Assembly (NCBI GenBank): GCA_036186865.1
Contig: AP025043.1
Location: 32,711,141-32,775,140 of the forward strand
Reading direction: 5' to 3'
Source: Eustoma russellianum
Taxonomy: Eukaryota; Streptophyta; Magnoliopsida; Gentianales; Gentianaceae
DNA length: 64,000 nt
Shown: positions 34,601 to 45,966 of the stretch, piece by piece
Numbering within the stretch: the first letter of the stretch is position 1
Layout of the letters: every line of letters begins with the position of its first letter
Position numbers and translations under genes: made by a program
The notes under the pieces: model-generated
The model's input: the letters and a program-made list of their open reading frames with translations, nothing else
Told to the model about the DNA's origin: nothing
Databases searched by the model: none

Positions 34601-34680
34601 CGTTTATATCATGCACACGTTTTTTGTCATGCTCATTTAAATCACATATTTTGAAATCACTCAAACACCTTTTTCTCTAC
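31675..34680 (-). repeat. C1: 5' LTR (minus strand), complete
   Basis: Reverse complement of the LTR, from TGTAGGATCTGCAAGG (the LTR end) to CTTTTTCTCTACA (the LTR start). At about 3.0 kb it is complete. It has a run of ten or so G at 31702-31711 where other copies have six or seven C on the opposite strand. At 34681 the sequence changes at once to C3 RT coding sequence, so C1 inserted in the C3 RT gene. The left target duplication has been deleted. Confidence 0.93.
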
Positions 34681-35686
34681 AGATAGTACATTATTTTTGA
34701 AACATGATAAATCAGATTTACTTATTATTCAAATCTACGTTGATGACATTATTTTTGGTTCAACCTCACTTAAACTTGTTGAAGATTTTGAAAATTGCAT
34801 GAAATTCGAATTTGAAATGTCTATGGTTGGCGAACTTAACTATTTTCTTGGCCTGCAGATTAAGCAAACAAGTAAAGGCATTCACATAAGCCAAGCTAAA
34901 TATGTAAATGACATGAATAAAAAGTTCAACTTTGAAAATTTAAAACCATCCCCCACCCCTATGAGTGTCACTACTAAATTGGATAAAGATGAACATGGTA
35001 AAGATTTTGATAATGCCTTATATAGATCTATGATTGGTTCTTTGCTATATCTTACTGCTAGTAGGCCTGATATCATGTTCAGTGTATGCATGTGTGCACG
35101 TTTTCAAAGTCAACCTAAGGTGTCTCACTATAATGCGGTAAAATGAATATTCCGCTATATTATGCACACGCCCACCTTAGGCATTTGGTATGATAAAGAT
35201 TGTGAATTTAACTTACATGCTTATACTGATGTAGATTACGGTGGATGTAAGATAGATAGAAAAAGCACGAGCGGCACTTGCCAATTTATAGGAAACTCAC
35301 TCATTTCATGGTTTTCCAAAAAGCAAGCAAGCGTAGCTTTATCCACCACTGAGGCTGAGTACATGGCACTTAGTCTATGTTGCACACAATTATTATGGAT
35401 AAAAGAACAACTTTCGGATTTTGTAATTACCGTAAATAGAATTCCTATATACTGTGATACTATGAGTGCAATTAACCTGTCTAAGAACCCCATATTACAT
35501 TCTAAGGCCAAGCATATAGAAGTACGCTATCACTTTCTTCGTGATCACGTAAATAATGATGATATCGTCATACATCACGTACGCACAGAAGCACAAGTAG
35601 CTGATATCTTTACTAAAGCCTTAAATCAAGCCACGTACGAAAATCTTCGTTCTAAATTAGGCATGATTTCTGCTGATTTGATTTGA
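34681..35686 (+). pseudogene. C3: end of RT and RNase H
   Basis: Only the last third of C3 pol survives. It starts exactly at the C1 LTR edge within the RT (STLFLKHDKSDLLIIQ) and includes the catalytic IYVDDIIFGST, the ISQAKYVNDMNKKFNFE connection and, after a TGA at 35144-35146 (Arg in C1), the RNase H with CKIDRKSTSGTC, STTEAEYMALS and ADIFTKALNQ. The natural stop is at 35684. It is the positive reference for the 76 bases missing from C1 at about 7100. Everything upstream in C3 (gag, PR, IN, first half of RT) was deleted at the 3239/3240 joint. Confidence 0.92.
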
Positions 35687-35906
35687 ATCTCTTTCCTTAT
35701 TTACAAGCATATTTTGATTGACTTTCCAAAATAAAGGGGGAGAGAAAGCATGATTTAAGGGGGAGAGAGATACTGATTGATAAATCAAGGGGGAGCGGAT
35801 TTGAAATTTAAAATTCAAATTTTGAATTTATGCATGATTGAAGGGGGAGCGATAGGATTTAAATCATGAGTATAGGTTATTTTGAAAATCATCAAAAGGG
35901 GGAGAT
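35687..35906 (+). promoter_or_regulatory. C3: PPT region with five GGGGGAG runs
   Basis: The post-pol leader has AAGGGGGAG-type runs at about 35735, 35757, 35788, 35841 and 35896. The last, ATCAAAAGGGGGAGAT, is the functional PPT position next to TGTAGAG at 35907. Spacing and order match C1 and C2. Confidence 0.88.
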
Positions 35907-38334
35907 TGTAGAGAAAAAGGGGTTTGAGTGATTTCAAAATATATGATTTAAATGTGCATGACAACGTACATGACATAAACGTGTGCATGATATATTGTAT
36001 ATAACTTGCCTTATATAGTTCATGTATAATGTTGCCGTACTAACGAGCCATGAAGCGTTAAAGCTTACATCAAATGGCAAACATTTGTTGTGTTTGTACT
36101 ATTTTCAGGTGCCACCATTAATGAACTAAACTAATTCATTAAGTGAAGTACTTAGTTAATTAAACTAAGTAGTTCATTAAAGGAAGCAACATTTGGACAA
36201 GGCACAAAGGCAACAAAATGAAGAAAGGAAAGTTTCCTCCTCCTCCTCTCACCACACACACGCATATATATATATACATAAATATATATATTTTCAGATT
36301 TTTTGAAAAAGGCACATACATATGTATCACAACGTACTACCGACACGTTACATATTTTACGTACGTACGTTAATGTCACACTACCATACTTAACTCATAT
36401 TTATGAGTATATTCAGGTCTTATATCATATGATATAAGTCATGGTGGTGAAAAATCAAATACGACACGTTAAAAGGTTCTGAACCGAAAATTGTCGTATC
36501 GGACGAATACCGAAACTTCGTCAACGTGTCACGTACTTGCCATAAATAGATGGCCAGCCCCTACACCTCAAAAATCTCTATAATTTTCGTGGGTTTGATG
36601 TTATTTCCAGCCATAAAATCATTCCATGTTGGCACACACAAATCACCCCACATTAAGGCCAAATTGTGGAGATTCCAATTTCAATTTTGTCACATGTATA
36701 TGGCGCCACTTTAAGACCAGCCAAGTGCTGAATATTAAAGTTTAATTTATGTATATTATGTGTTACATAATATATATATAACATGTGCAAAAAGTTGGAA
36801 TTTAATTAGAGAAAAATCGGGCAATCGATAAACATCGAAAATTCGGTTTTCTACGTACACAACACATGGAACGTTTTTGGTACATCATACGACATGTATC
36901 TAGACACTTTTTACATATGTCATACATCTCAAAGTGTTCTAGAAAATTAAATTAAGGGCTGATTAGAATATGCCATGTGTGTATTATTAAATGTGCATTA
37001 TTTTACAAAGTTTGCAAAAATAAAATTCAGCACATGTCAAACACATTATACACGCCTACAACAGCTGAGATGGAGCATATGTGGATCCTTGTTGGCATAT
37101 TGATTGGTCAAGAATGAAGCATACAAAGTTGGTGGCTTAAAGAAAGAAGCTACGAAAGGTAATATTTCAAATTTTGTCACAATTGTGACACATGCTGAAG
37201 CATGTGCACTATAGAGCTGGCCGAATTTTATCTCTTTATGGCCTATATTTTGTGTCTTGAAACATGTGATTAATTGGAAGACAAATTGGAAGTAATTTGA
37301 ATAAGATATGAAAGTAAAATTGTGATATTTTGAGTATCACACATGTTGAAAATTTCAGCATGTGTGTGAATGTACCTTGGCCGAAATATTGGCCTATGTG
37401 ATATATAATTTTATTCCAAAATTGATAAAGATGTCTTGCACTAAATGGTGATTTATTTTCAAGAGATAAATCAAAGTAAACTTGGTAACAATTTGAAAAG
37501 AAGACCCATGTATCACATGCTGAAATTTCAGCATGTCAAGTCTCACTTATGGCCGATTTTCTTAGCATTTTTGTGAGAAAATTATCTTGCTTAATTTATG
37601 TGATGATCTTGGAAGTTATGGTAATTGTTTTATGGTAATTTTGGCACATGTTTTTAGTGGAATTCTCAGATTTTCCTAGTCATCAAGTGATGACAACATT
37701 CAACCAATCAATGAGTGCTAAGTAAGCAAGAGTTAAATGATCATCCAATGAGGAGGTGCCAAGTAAGCAAGAACATGTCACAATGATGCAACATATTCTC
37801 CCAAGGAATTAGAAGATAATTTTCAAGAGGAGTAATAGCACCAAGGGGGGCGGCCAAATCAAAGTTAAAAGGAAAAGAAGAAGAGCAAAACAAAGACAAG
37901 AAAAGGCATTGCAATCTTGAAGCTTAAAAACGCCTAGCTCTCTTCTTCTACACTCTCTTTCTTTCTTCTTCCTAAAAGCCTATTGTACTTACATTCATAT
38001 ACTTGAATAGGTTTCTCTTAGACCACCACATATTCTTTATCTTTGTAAAAGATTGATCAAGGTGTCAAGGTGGTGGTGTTCGTGTGGATTGTATTCAACA
38101 TACAAGGTTTGTAAAGGGTTGGAGTTGGTGTGTAACTCCATCAACCCTGTGGTAAGGTGTTTTTGTGTTGTGTGATTAGTGTGAACTGAGGAAGGTGTTC
38201 CTCGAAGACTGGAGTAGGTTGTTTATAACCGAACCAGTATAAAATTCTTGGTGTCATTTACTTTCAACACTTATATTCTGTTTCAGCACTTTTTATCATT
38301 TTTGATTACGTTCGTAAAAAAAGTAAACGTTTTT
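35907..38334 (+). repeat. C3: 3' LTR, 3' end lost
   Basis: It begins TGTAGAGAAAAAGG next to the PPT and follows the C3 5' LTR at 683-3239, except for a small gap at about 37196 that removes half of the first palindrome unit. It breaks off after AAAGTAAACGTTTTT, some 700 bases before the expected LTR end, where L-C RNase H sequence starts. Confidence 0.9.
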
Positions 38335-41300
38335 CTCGCGGTGTGTGTAAAACCATGAAGGACCTCGACTATAGCAGGGTGCGTAATGTATGTATGTCAG
38401 GTGCAAGCAAAGAGGAGGGATTAGCTGTAAGATTAACCAATTCAGCACAATCAACCTCTAAGATTATATTTCCATATCGTGGGAGATAATACATAAGAGC
38501 CATAAAAGCATCTTGTGCCTCGACTTGCAAAGGCATGTCTAGCCAGAGTGGAAACGATATAACGCGTGGCTGGTCAGTCCGCAGGGGAGGAAATAGTCGA
38601 GCTAGAACAAGCTGTGGCACAGTAGCAACTATTTTTGTGCCATTCATCGAGGAAGCCCATGTGTACATATCAATACGGATAGATCGGATAACTAGGCGAG
38701 GAGCCCATAAAGCAGTGTCAAATGTAATCGATGTATACAATTTCCAAATATTCCACAGCAATACCCCAGGAAAAATAAGATGCATGGCACCCAGGAAAGA
38801 TGATGGGGCAGAGCACCAGATAAGCATCAAGTAAGTCCTCCATGATCCAGCAGTGAATGAAGGTATGTCCATCAAAGCAGTAAAATATGACCAGATCATA
38901 CGTACCTCTTGGCAGGTAAAGAATAAGTGCAGTGTAGTTGCGCCATCTATAAGACAAAAAGGGCAGCGCAAAGGAAGAGCCTGAGTGAACCTGAGAAGAT
39001 TATCCGGCAACGGAAAGGCATGATGGTATAGACGCCATAGAAAAAGCTGTATAGCTGGCCTTTGAGAGCGGTGCCATATAAAGGTATGCGAAAGTAGTGT
39101 AGGCCAAGATGGACGGATTGCATGGTATACGATTCGTAGAGTAAATTCGCCGGTTGGAGTAAGCCAGACTGGTGGAGTGGATAATGTGGTGATGGTCGTA
39201 CATAAGTCATGTATAGCACAACTCCACTTCCAGCCGAGAGAGTTGTATAGGGGTGACTGAAAGTCAGTGCGTGATCCATAACGAGCTCGCATATATCTCC
39301 CCTATAATGAATCACTGTAGTGATAGGAGTGCCAAATTTTGTTGGAGAATGCAAGTTGCACAGCAATCAAGTTGCGAATGCCCAAACCCCCTTCATGTGT
39401 AGGTAAAGTAAGTCGTGACCATTTAAACCAATGATGGCGACCTGGGGCCCAAAAGAAATTGGTGAAGCGGGTCTCAAGGGACCGAACAACCCCACGAGGG
39501 AGTCGTGCTCCAGCCATAATGTGCAGCAATAGAGAAGACAATACAGATTTAATAAGTATAATCCTGCTTGCTACCCCCAAGAGTCTTTGTTGCCAACTGC
39601 AAAGACGTCTTTCAACATGCAAGAGTAGATCCATGTGATGTTGTGCCCGTGTAATATCTTTATGCAAAGAGGATCCCAAGTATTTCAATGGTAAAGAAGA
39701 TTTTCGCATGTGTAAACAAGAGAGCAATTCACGCCATCTAGCGCCAGAAACAACCAAAGAGAATACCACACTACTTTTATGATAATTGATCGCTTGACTA
39801 GAAGTACTCTCATAATCCGTCAGGAAAGCCTTTAGGTGTCTCAAATTTCGGGTATTGGCCGCAACAAAAAGAAAAAGATCATCTGCATAAGATAAATGTG
39901 ATATAACTAGAGGATATTGACTGAGAGGGAATGGCCGAATCTAACCTCGGTCAGTGTGACAGTGAAAAGACCGCGTAAATACTTCGGCCACCACTATAAA
40001 GAGCAATGGAGATAAAGGATCTCCCTGCTTCACCCCACGAGATGGCTGAAAGAAACCACTTGGTACACCATTAATTAAGATCAAGAAATATGTGCTACGG
40101 AGATGGTTAAGTACTAGCTTGATAAAGAAATATGAGAATCCAAACCGTACAAGAACTAGTTGTAAGAAATGCCAAATTACTCGGTCAAATGCTTTGGCAA
40201 GGTCTAGTTTAATAAAAAAAATTGATGATCGCGGGAGAGATCAAGCCAGTGGATGATTTCGTTGACAAGCAACACATGTTCAGATATGCCTTTACCTTTT
40301 TGGAATCCTGCCTGCTCTGAAGAAATAATTAAAGGCCATATTCGACTCATCCTTGTTGCCAGTATACATGTCTCAATATTGCTCAAAAAAGTACACACAA
40401 CAATGGGTCGATAATCAGTGAAAGATGCTGGAGAGGAGATCTTTGGAAGAAGAACAATCAATGTATGTGCGGCAGACTTCGGAAGTGGAAATCCTAGGAA
40501 AAATTCTTGAATATCCTTGTAAACATTAGTATATATATTTTTCCAACATGTACTATAGAAACAGCCATTATAACCATCTGGTCCCGCTGCAGTTTGGGGA
40601 TCTAGTTCCCAAATGTAGCTCGAACCTTTTCCTCAGTGGGCATAGCAATGAGATGAGCATTATTAGATTGAATAAGTATATTAGGTATCGCATTAAGTAG
40701 ATCCTTACTATCTAGCTGGGGTGAGCAATAAACATACTCATACAAAAGCCAACAGTTGTCTACTGAATTTCAGGTTGTGCATGACACAATGTGCCCTCCT
40801 CTCGTGTAACTTGGTGGATATATTGCCGCCGATGGCGATCACAAACCACAACATGATAATAAGCGGTGTTTGCCTCTCCTTCTTTCAACCATCTCACTCG
40901 CGCCTTTTGCTGCCAGTAGGAGCTTTCCTGAGTGCAGGCTTGGCGGTAGGTTGCCTGCGCCTCATGATGGGCCTGGCGAGTTTCATCACCAGGACTAGTA
41001 TCATACGCTATCTCAGCCTACTACGTAAGGTGTTTGGTGTATTCAACCTTCTAGAATATGTTGCCAAATATTTCCTTTTTCCAGAGTGAGAGATCTCGCT
41101 TCAGCAGCCGAAGTTTGGTGCAAAGTAATTCATGCCTCTCGTAGTGGGATAGGAGTCTCATTTTTGTCGAACAAAGAGAGGAATTGAGAGTGGGAAGTCC
41201 ATACCGAAAGAAATCAAAATTGGCATGGTGTAGCAGCTACTTGAGAATGGCACTGAAGTAGTAAAGGACAGTGATCGTCTGTGACGCAACTTAAGTGAGT

Positions 41301-41926
41301 GAGCTTGACATGTGGAAATAGGTCGTAAAGGTAGCATTGCAAAACACCCAGTCTAGCCTATGCCAGACACAGCCTAATCTGTGACCACCCATCCAAGTAA
41401 ATCGTGTGCCGACATGAGGTATAATATGCCATGCCAGATGATCAACAGTATCAATGAAATTTGCTAAAGGAGACAATGTTGGACGAGCTGTCCCTTTGTG
41501 ATCATCAAGTGAAAGAAATGTATCAAAATCCCCAGAAATTAACCATGGATCTATAAGAGATTCACCAAATGCTTTAAGATCCAACCATAATACTCGGCCG
41601 TCAACAACTGAATGGCGTACATGTACACAAGTATTCCAAAAGCTTAAATTTGAGATGGTAAGGCGCAATCGAAGATGTTAGGCTTATGCCCCTGGGCGGA
41701 CCTCCTGTAAGTCCAAAATATCACTTCGCCAGAAACACCACATACGATCTGAATAGAAAGATAAACAAGAAGAGTAGCCAAGTTGTATCTTAGCTCATTG
41801 CAACCAGGTCATAGGCTGATGTGGCTCAATAACAACTAAGAAAACAACTTAGTGTTGATGCAGCAATAAACGTAATCGATCTAATGAGGTTCGCAAACCT
41901 CTGATATTCCAAATTAAAAGATGCAT
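38335..41926 (-). pseudogene. L-C ORF2: endonuclease-RT-RNase H remnant
   Basis: The start codon is at 41926 (MHLLIWNIRGLRTSLDRL), followed by a stop after about 25 codons. Recognisable pieces: endonuclease at 41668-41291 (ISGDFDTFLS, GTRFTWMGGHRLG), RT at 40461-40204 (FTDYRPIVV, SSEQAGFQKGKGISEHVL), then PSRGVKQGDP (about 40050) and a SYADD box (about 39870), RT thumb at 39844-39302, and zf-RVT plus RNase H at 39292-38369 (CPFCLIDGATTLHLF). An in-frame deletion in the RNase H removed the segment holding the first catalytic Asp (NVDA in L-A). The 3' end is cut off at 38335. At least five frame breaks are visible. Confidence 0.88.
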
Positions 41927-41939
41927 TAAAACTATTGAC

Positions 41940-43255
41940 AGGAAGAGTGCAAAGCGCAGACTAAACTACGAGTTGGGACCTGACGAGGAGGACATGACAC
42001 CTAAGAGGCAGAGGTTGCGGTGACATTTCTTAATATGCATGACAAGCTCTGATCGTTTGTCACAGAAGGCGGTTGAAGCAGTTGATGAAGTAATATCTCA
42101 TCTGCTAAAGGATGGAAGATGCGGGACATACGACGTGAGATATCTTCTGAAGCTGCTTGAGATGTGTTGCGAAGTTCAGAATTCGATGGTGGAGAAGGAC
42201 GGGTAGGACGAATGTATGCCTCAGTATCTGAGTGACCATGCATCATGTCCATCATGTGGCTTTGTTTCTGCTACAAATCATCCGTAAAATGACCCAAAAT
42301 GTCTAAATTTTGAGAGTGAGTGGGTAATGGAATATCAACCACTGGCTCCTGGACAATAGTCGAGGGCATGGAATCCGGAGGAGAAGGCGATGGAGTTGGG
42401 GCCGGTGAGACTCTGTAGCCATTGTAACATGATGAGTCTCTGAGGGAAGCAGCTTACTCTGCGTTATGGCAGGCTGAACAACTGATGGTTTTTCTTTCGA
42501 AATCTTCTGATTGAGCACACCAGGCGGACCAATAGGGTGTCTGATGGAAAATTGCCTATTTTATGCCCTAATATACAACAAGTGGAACAAAATTGAGGGA
42601 CATCATAATAAATAACAGATTGAAAGAATTCATGTGAGCGACTTTGAATATGCAATTTTGAGGGTAATTCTTTCAAGACATCAACCTTAATGCACACACG
42701 CGCAACCGAAGGATGAAGAAGTTTTTGCGTGGGAGTGTCCAAACGGATTGGAGAACCAATCATAGATGCGATAGCAAAGAAAGAAGACTGTTCATGCAAA
42801 TATATTGGAAGTGATGGCAGTGAAATCCAAACAGAGACTATAGGAGCATCATACCTGGGATCAAAATCATAAGTGTATTTGGTGACGCGCATAGGATAAC
42901 TGAGAATTGTCCAAGTGTGTCGGCGAAAGCAACGACTATACTCCTTTTCCTGCTCCAATCTGATGAGAATATGAGACTTGTCAAGGAGTCCAAGAGAGAC
43001 CGATCCTATGAACCCTATTCGGTCAAATGCTTTCTTCATTGGCGCCATTGCTGGCCGGCCATGACAAAATAATCCGACAAGAGTGTATTGGAATGGAGCA
43101 ATCAAGGCATCCACTTCGTTGTCAGAGAATTGGATAGATGGGAAACCCTTGTAACGAGAAGGTTTCTTAGGAGAAATCACTAGAGGAAAATCACCACGGA
43201 GGACATCGGCAAAGGAGAGAGGAGCTGTCGGGCCTGCCGGCAGCGACAATGCCAT
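41940..43255 (-). pseudogene. L-C ORF1: DUF4283-like protein, broken
   Basis: It opens at 43255 (MALSLPAGPTAPLSFADV) and is readable to 42464. It shares with L-A the ISPKKPSRYKGFP segment and WISLPSLPIYLHEQ, which marks the DUF4283-like domain. The zinc knuckle reads CSTCCILGHKIGNF, so the fourth ligand is Phe, apparently from a frameshift there. Further pieces lie at 42518-42303 and 42255-42001. The L-A/L-B style ATGA overlap with ORF2 is no longer visible, since ORF2 starts ATGC here. Confidence 0.82.
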
Positions 43256-43313
43256 GATCGGGGTTGCAGGAATTGCTAGTCATCAAAGCCGTTACAGGAA
43301 TCGCCAGCTACTC

Positions 43314-43317
<4 letters not shown>

Positions 43318-43341
<24 letters not shown>
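43318..43341. repeat. (TA)n microsatellite at the L-C 5' end
   Basis: About 12 TA units, directly next to the L-C 5' end. The T1 3' LTR has a shorter run (AATAATATATATATAG, about 50779-50792) at the matching place, where L-E begins. Confidence 0.9.
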
Positions 43342-43350
<9 letters not shown>

Positions 43351-44470
43351 AAGGCAGCCACGAGAAAAGGAAAAAAAGAAAAAATATATATATTTAAGTA
43401 ATATAATATTAATATCATTTAGAAACCCAATAAATAGATTAAAATAAAAGGAAAAAGGGGAGGAAAAAGGAGAGAAGAAAAAAAATTAAAGCAAGAAAAA
43501 AAGTAGGGAAAGATAAAAATAAATAAATAAAAGATTGAAGTGCTTGAAAGCCTAGGAAAAATAAAATAAAGTGTAGAAACCTAAAATAAAGTCTAGGAAG
43601 ATAAAATAACAGTAGAAGATAAAATACAGTAATGACCCCCGCAATATCAGGTAAATATGCAATATAGGTAATACGCAATATACAACAGAGCATGAAACAT
43701 CGGAGAAACAGAAGTGTGAAAGTGTGCGGCATTCATGGCACGATGTGCCCTTCGGGGTGAGTGACTCCACGATACAGAGCGAGGTACGTTTACTGCATGA
43801 TATGGGGCATGTGATGGAACCCCGGGACATGCATTGCATGACATGGGTAGAAAGAGCATAATGTGTGATATGATGTGATTGGGTGTGTGACACAGTAGTA
43901 TGAAAGGGCATGCATCATGAAGTTACGCATCGCATATGAAGTTGTGAGGATATATTATATGTGTTTATTATATGCTTACTTTGCGATTGGATCAGGTATG
44001 TGTTATTTGATTTATTTGTTTGTACATTTATTGTAAGTATGGTTTCTTTTTGGGAAAAGACGGGTAACCTATGGGTGATTTTCCAATCACTCACCCTACT
44101 ACTACTCCTTCCACGGGTGAGCCTGAGTATGAGTACATATTCGTACAGGACGAGTCGTACTGCGCGAGCTAGGACAAGTGAGCTTTGGAGATATCTCTTT
44201 GGGATATTTGATAGTTTACATATTTATTTCATTCTTATTGGACTTTTAGAATTCCATTTGACGTGTTGGGTTTCGCCAGCACTAAGCTCTGATTTATTTT
44301 TATATTGGGATTATTTATGAATTTAATTTGACTTTTTAATTATCGTTTCCGCAAAAAATATTTCTACGTTATTTCTGATATGTAAGCAGTTTGAACGATG
44401 CCTTGTAGTTCTCGTAGTAGACTATGACGGGTGCACCGTTTCCGATTTTAGGGTTCAGGGGGGGCGCTAC
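43342..44470 (+). repeat. T1: right part of the 5' LTR
   Basis: AT-rich sequence with long A-rich and AAAATAAA stretches (43370-43640), then a more mixed segment ending GTTTCCGATTTTAGGGTTCA...GGCGCTAC at about 44470, next to the PBS. The LTR end resembles that of T2 (GGTGCACCG-type block and GGGGTGCTACA at 58737-59048). No gene is visible; frames such as 43439-43732 are low-complexity translations of A-rich DNA. Confidence 0.75.
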
Positions 44471-44486
44471 TGGTTGTATCAGAGCC
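44471..44486 (+). promoter_or_regulatory. T1: primer binding site, altered
   Basis: TGGTTGTATCAGAGCC is the Met-tRNA site TGGTATCAGAGC with two extra bases. T2 has the exact site at 59051. The 44487-44779 leader that follows shows no gene. Confidence 0.8.
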
Positions 44487-44779
44487 AAGGCTCCAGATTC
44501 ACATTGGAAATGCAGGTTTAACTAGATCACATATGCTCTTTTTCGAAAATGATGATTTTACCCCTAATGAATAAAGTAGACTTGAGAGATGATCTTAGAC
44601 TTAGGTTATGATCGGGTTAAGGAAAGTGTGAGTGTTCTTTCGTTTTTCTTCATTTATTTACCGTTTTACCCCTGAACGTCTGCATGCAACCCCTAAGTTG
44701 TTAGAAATCCTTAAAATACCCCCTAACTTAGCCTGAACTTAATAAATGTATGTTTTTGAATGTTTTGAAGTTCCAGAAA

Positions 44780-45877
44780 ATGTCGCCTAGAAGCGATCTA
44801 GCAGTCGGCAATGGAGGTAACGATGGTGACAACCACCAAAATCATGGGGCTATTCCCCAGGCCCTGGTCGACGCTATGGCCAGGATGACGTAGCTGCTGG
44901 CGCAACAACAGCATCAGATAAATCAACAGTCATAGCCTCTGCCCCCACCACAGCCAGGGTTGAGGTTCTTTTACAAGGAGATGCAGAGTGCAGGGGCTCC
45001 TACATTCAGAGGGGCCCCTAAGCCAGAGGAGGCTGAGATCTTTCTGAAGGAGATATCGGACCATCTTCCATTATTGCAGGTGCCAGACGAGCGGAAGATT
45101 GAGGTTGTTATCCCTTTTCTGGCAGGTGATGCAGAGGAATGGTAGCCAAGCGTGGAGATAAGATCGGCGCCACATATTTCTTGGACTCAGTTCCGCGAGG
45201 AGTTCAAGAAATTTTATGTACCTGATAGTGTGATCTTACAGTAGATGGCAGAGTTCCATGCCCTGATCCAGGGCAACATGACAGTGTCAGGGTATGTGAT
45301 AGATTTCATGTTCTGGGCAAGTATGTATCGTCTATCATGGCTGACGAAAGACTCAAGATGCTCAAATTCAAGACGGGATTGAGGTCACAGATTTAGTCCG
45401 TGAGAGTGACCGCCAAGGCCAGGACTTATGACGAACTTCTAGAGATATGCAGAGAGGTTGAGGGTGAATTCAGGAGAGTTGCTACAGAAGAGAGGGGCAA
45501 GAGGCCCCGAGATGACACAGGTTCTGGGAGGCCAGGGCGATGGATCAAGGTACCCAGACGTCAGATCAGGGGACCACCGTTAAGACCACCCCACCCAAAG
45601 GTAAAGGGTAGCGCTCCACCGCCACCGAGGAGCACAAGACCATCCATACCATGAACCCAGTTCGGACGCACACATCCAGGCGAGTGCCAGAAGAAGAAGA
45701 ATGTGTGCTTCCTATGTGGTAAATCCAGCCACTATTAGATAGAGTGCATTGAGCATGGACCAGCGCAGCCGGCATAGCAGCCCTAGGCAATCCATCAGAC
45801 GGGGAGGCCGAGGACAAATGCCAGGGTCCATGTCATGACAGATGTTGATGTCGAGGCTGCTGGTGACATCATGATAG
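44780..45877 (+). pseudogene. T1: gag of a Tekay/Del-like chromovirus
   Basis: Capsid/nucleocapsid gene, starting MSPRSDLAVGNGG at 44780. The retrotransposon gag domain is visible at 44960-45400 (FFYKEMQSAGAPTFRG, AEIFLKEISDHLPLLQVPDERK, FREEFKKFYVPDS). It is parallel to T2 gag, with several stops, many of them TAG in place of Gln or Trp, and at least one frameshift. A CX2CX4HX4C zinc knuckle (CFLCGKSSHY, stop, IEC) lies at about 45706-45748. The coding sequence ends ...AAGDIMIG at 45877, where an intron-like segment begins. Reading through without splicing meets TAA at 45886-45888. Confidence 0.88.
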
Positions 45878-45966
45878 GTAACCTTTAATTAAGCAATTAT
45901 TATTTTTCAAATAAAAGCATGTATTTTGCGAATATAAATGCTATGTGAGTAACCCTGAATGTATAG
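45878..45966 (+). other. T1: putative intron 1 (gag-protease)
   Basis: 89 bases from GTAACC to ...TGTATAG, AT-rich, between coding sequences. Removing it joins ATA G to GT GCA ATC TTA, giving ...MIGAILVDKLPANVLFD. This is the same protein junction obtained from T2 by removing 60574-60655. An in-frame TAA lies eight bases inside. Splicing has not been shown. Confidence 0.75.

Larger units (their letters stand above)
38335..43317 (-). mobile_element. L-C: degenerate minus-strand L1-type LINE
   Basis: A LINE of the same clade as L-A, with its 5' end on the right, next to (TA)n at 43318-43341. Order on the minus strand: short 5' UTR (43256-43317), ORF1 (43255 to about 41940), ORF2 (41926 to 38335). 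It stops inside the RNase H at the C3 LTR joint. Its 3' tail is probably the piece at 485-682. Many stops and frameshifts make it the oldest LINE body here. Confidence 0.9.

Noticed and set aside
43439..43911. Overlapping minus-strand frames rich in Leu and Phe
   Set aside because: They are translations of A-rich LTR DNA with low complexity and no recognisable domain.
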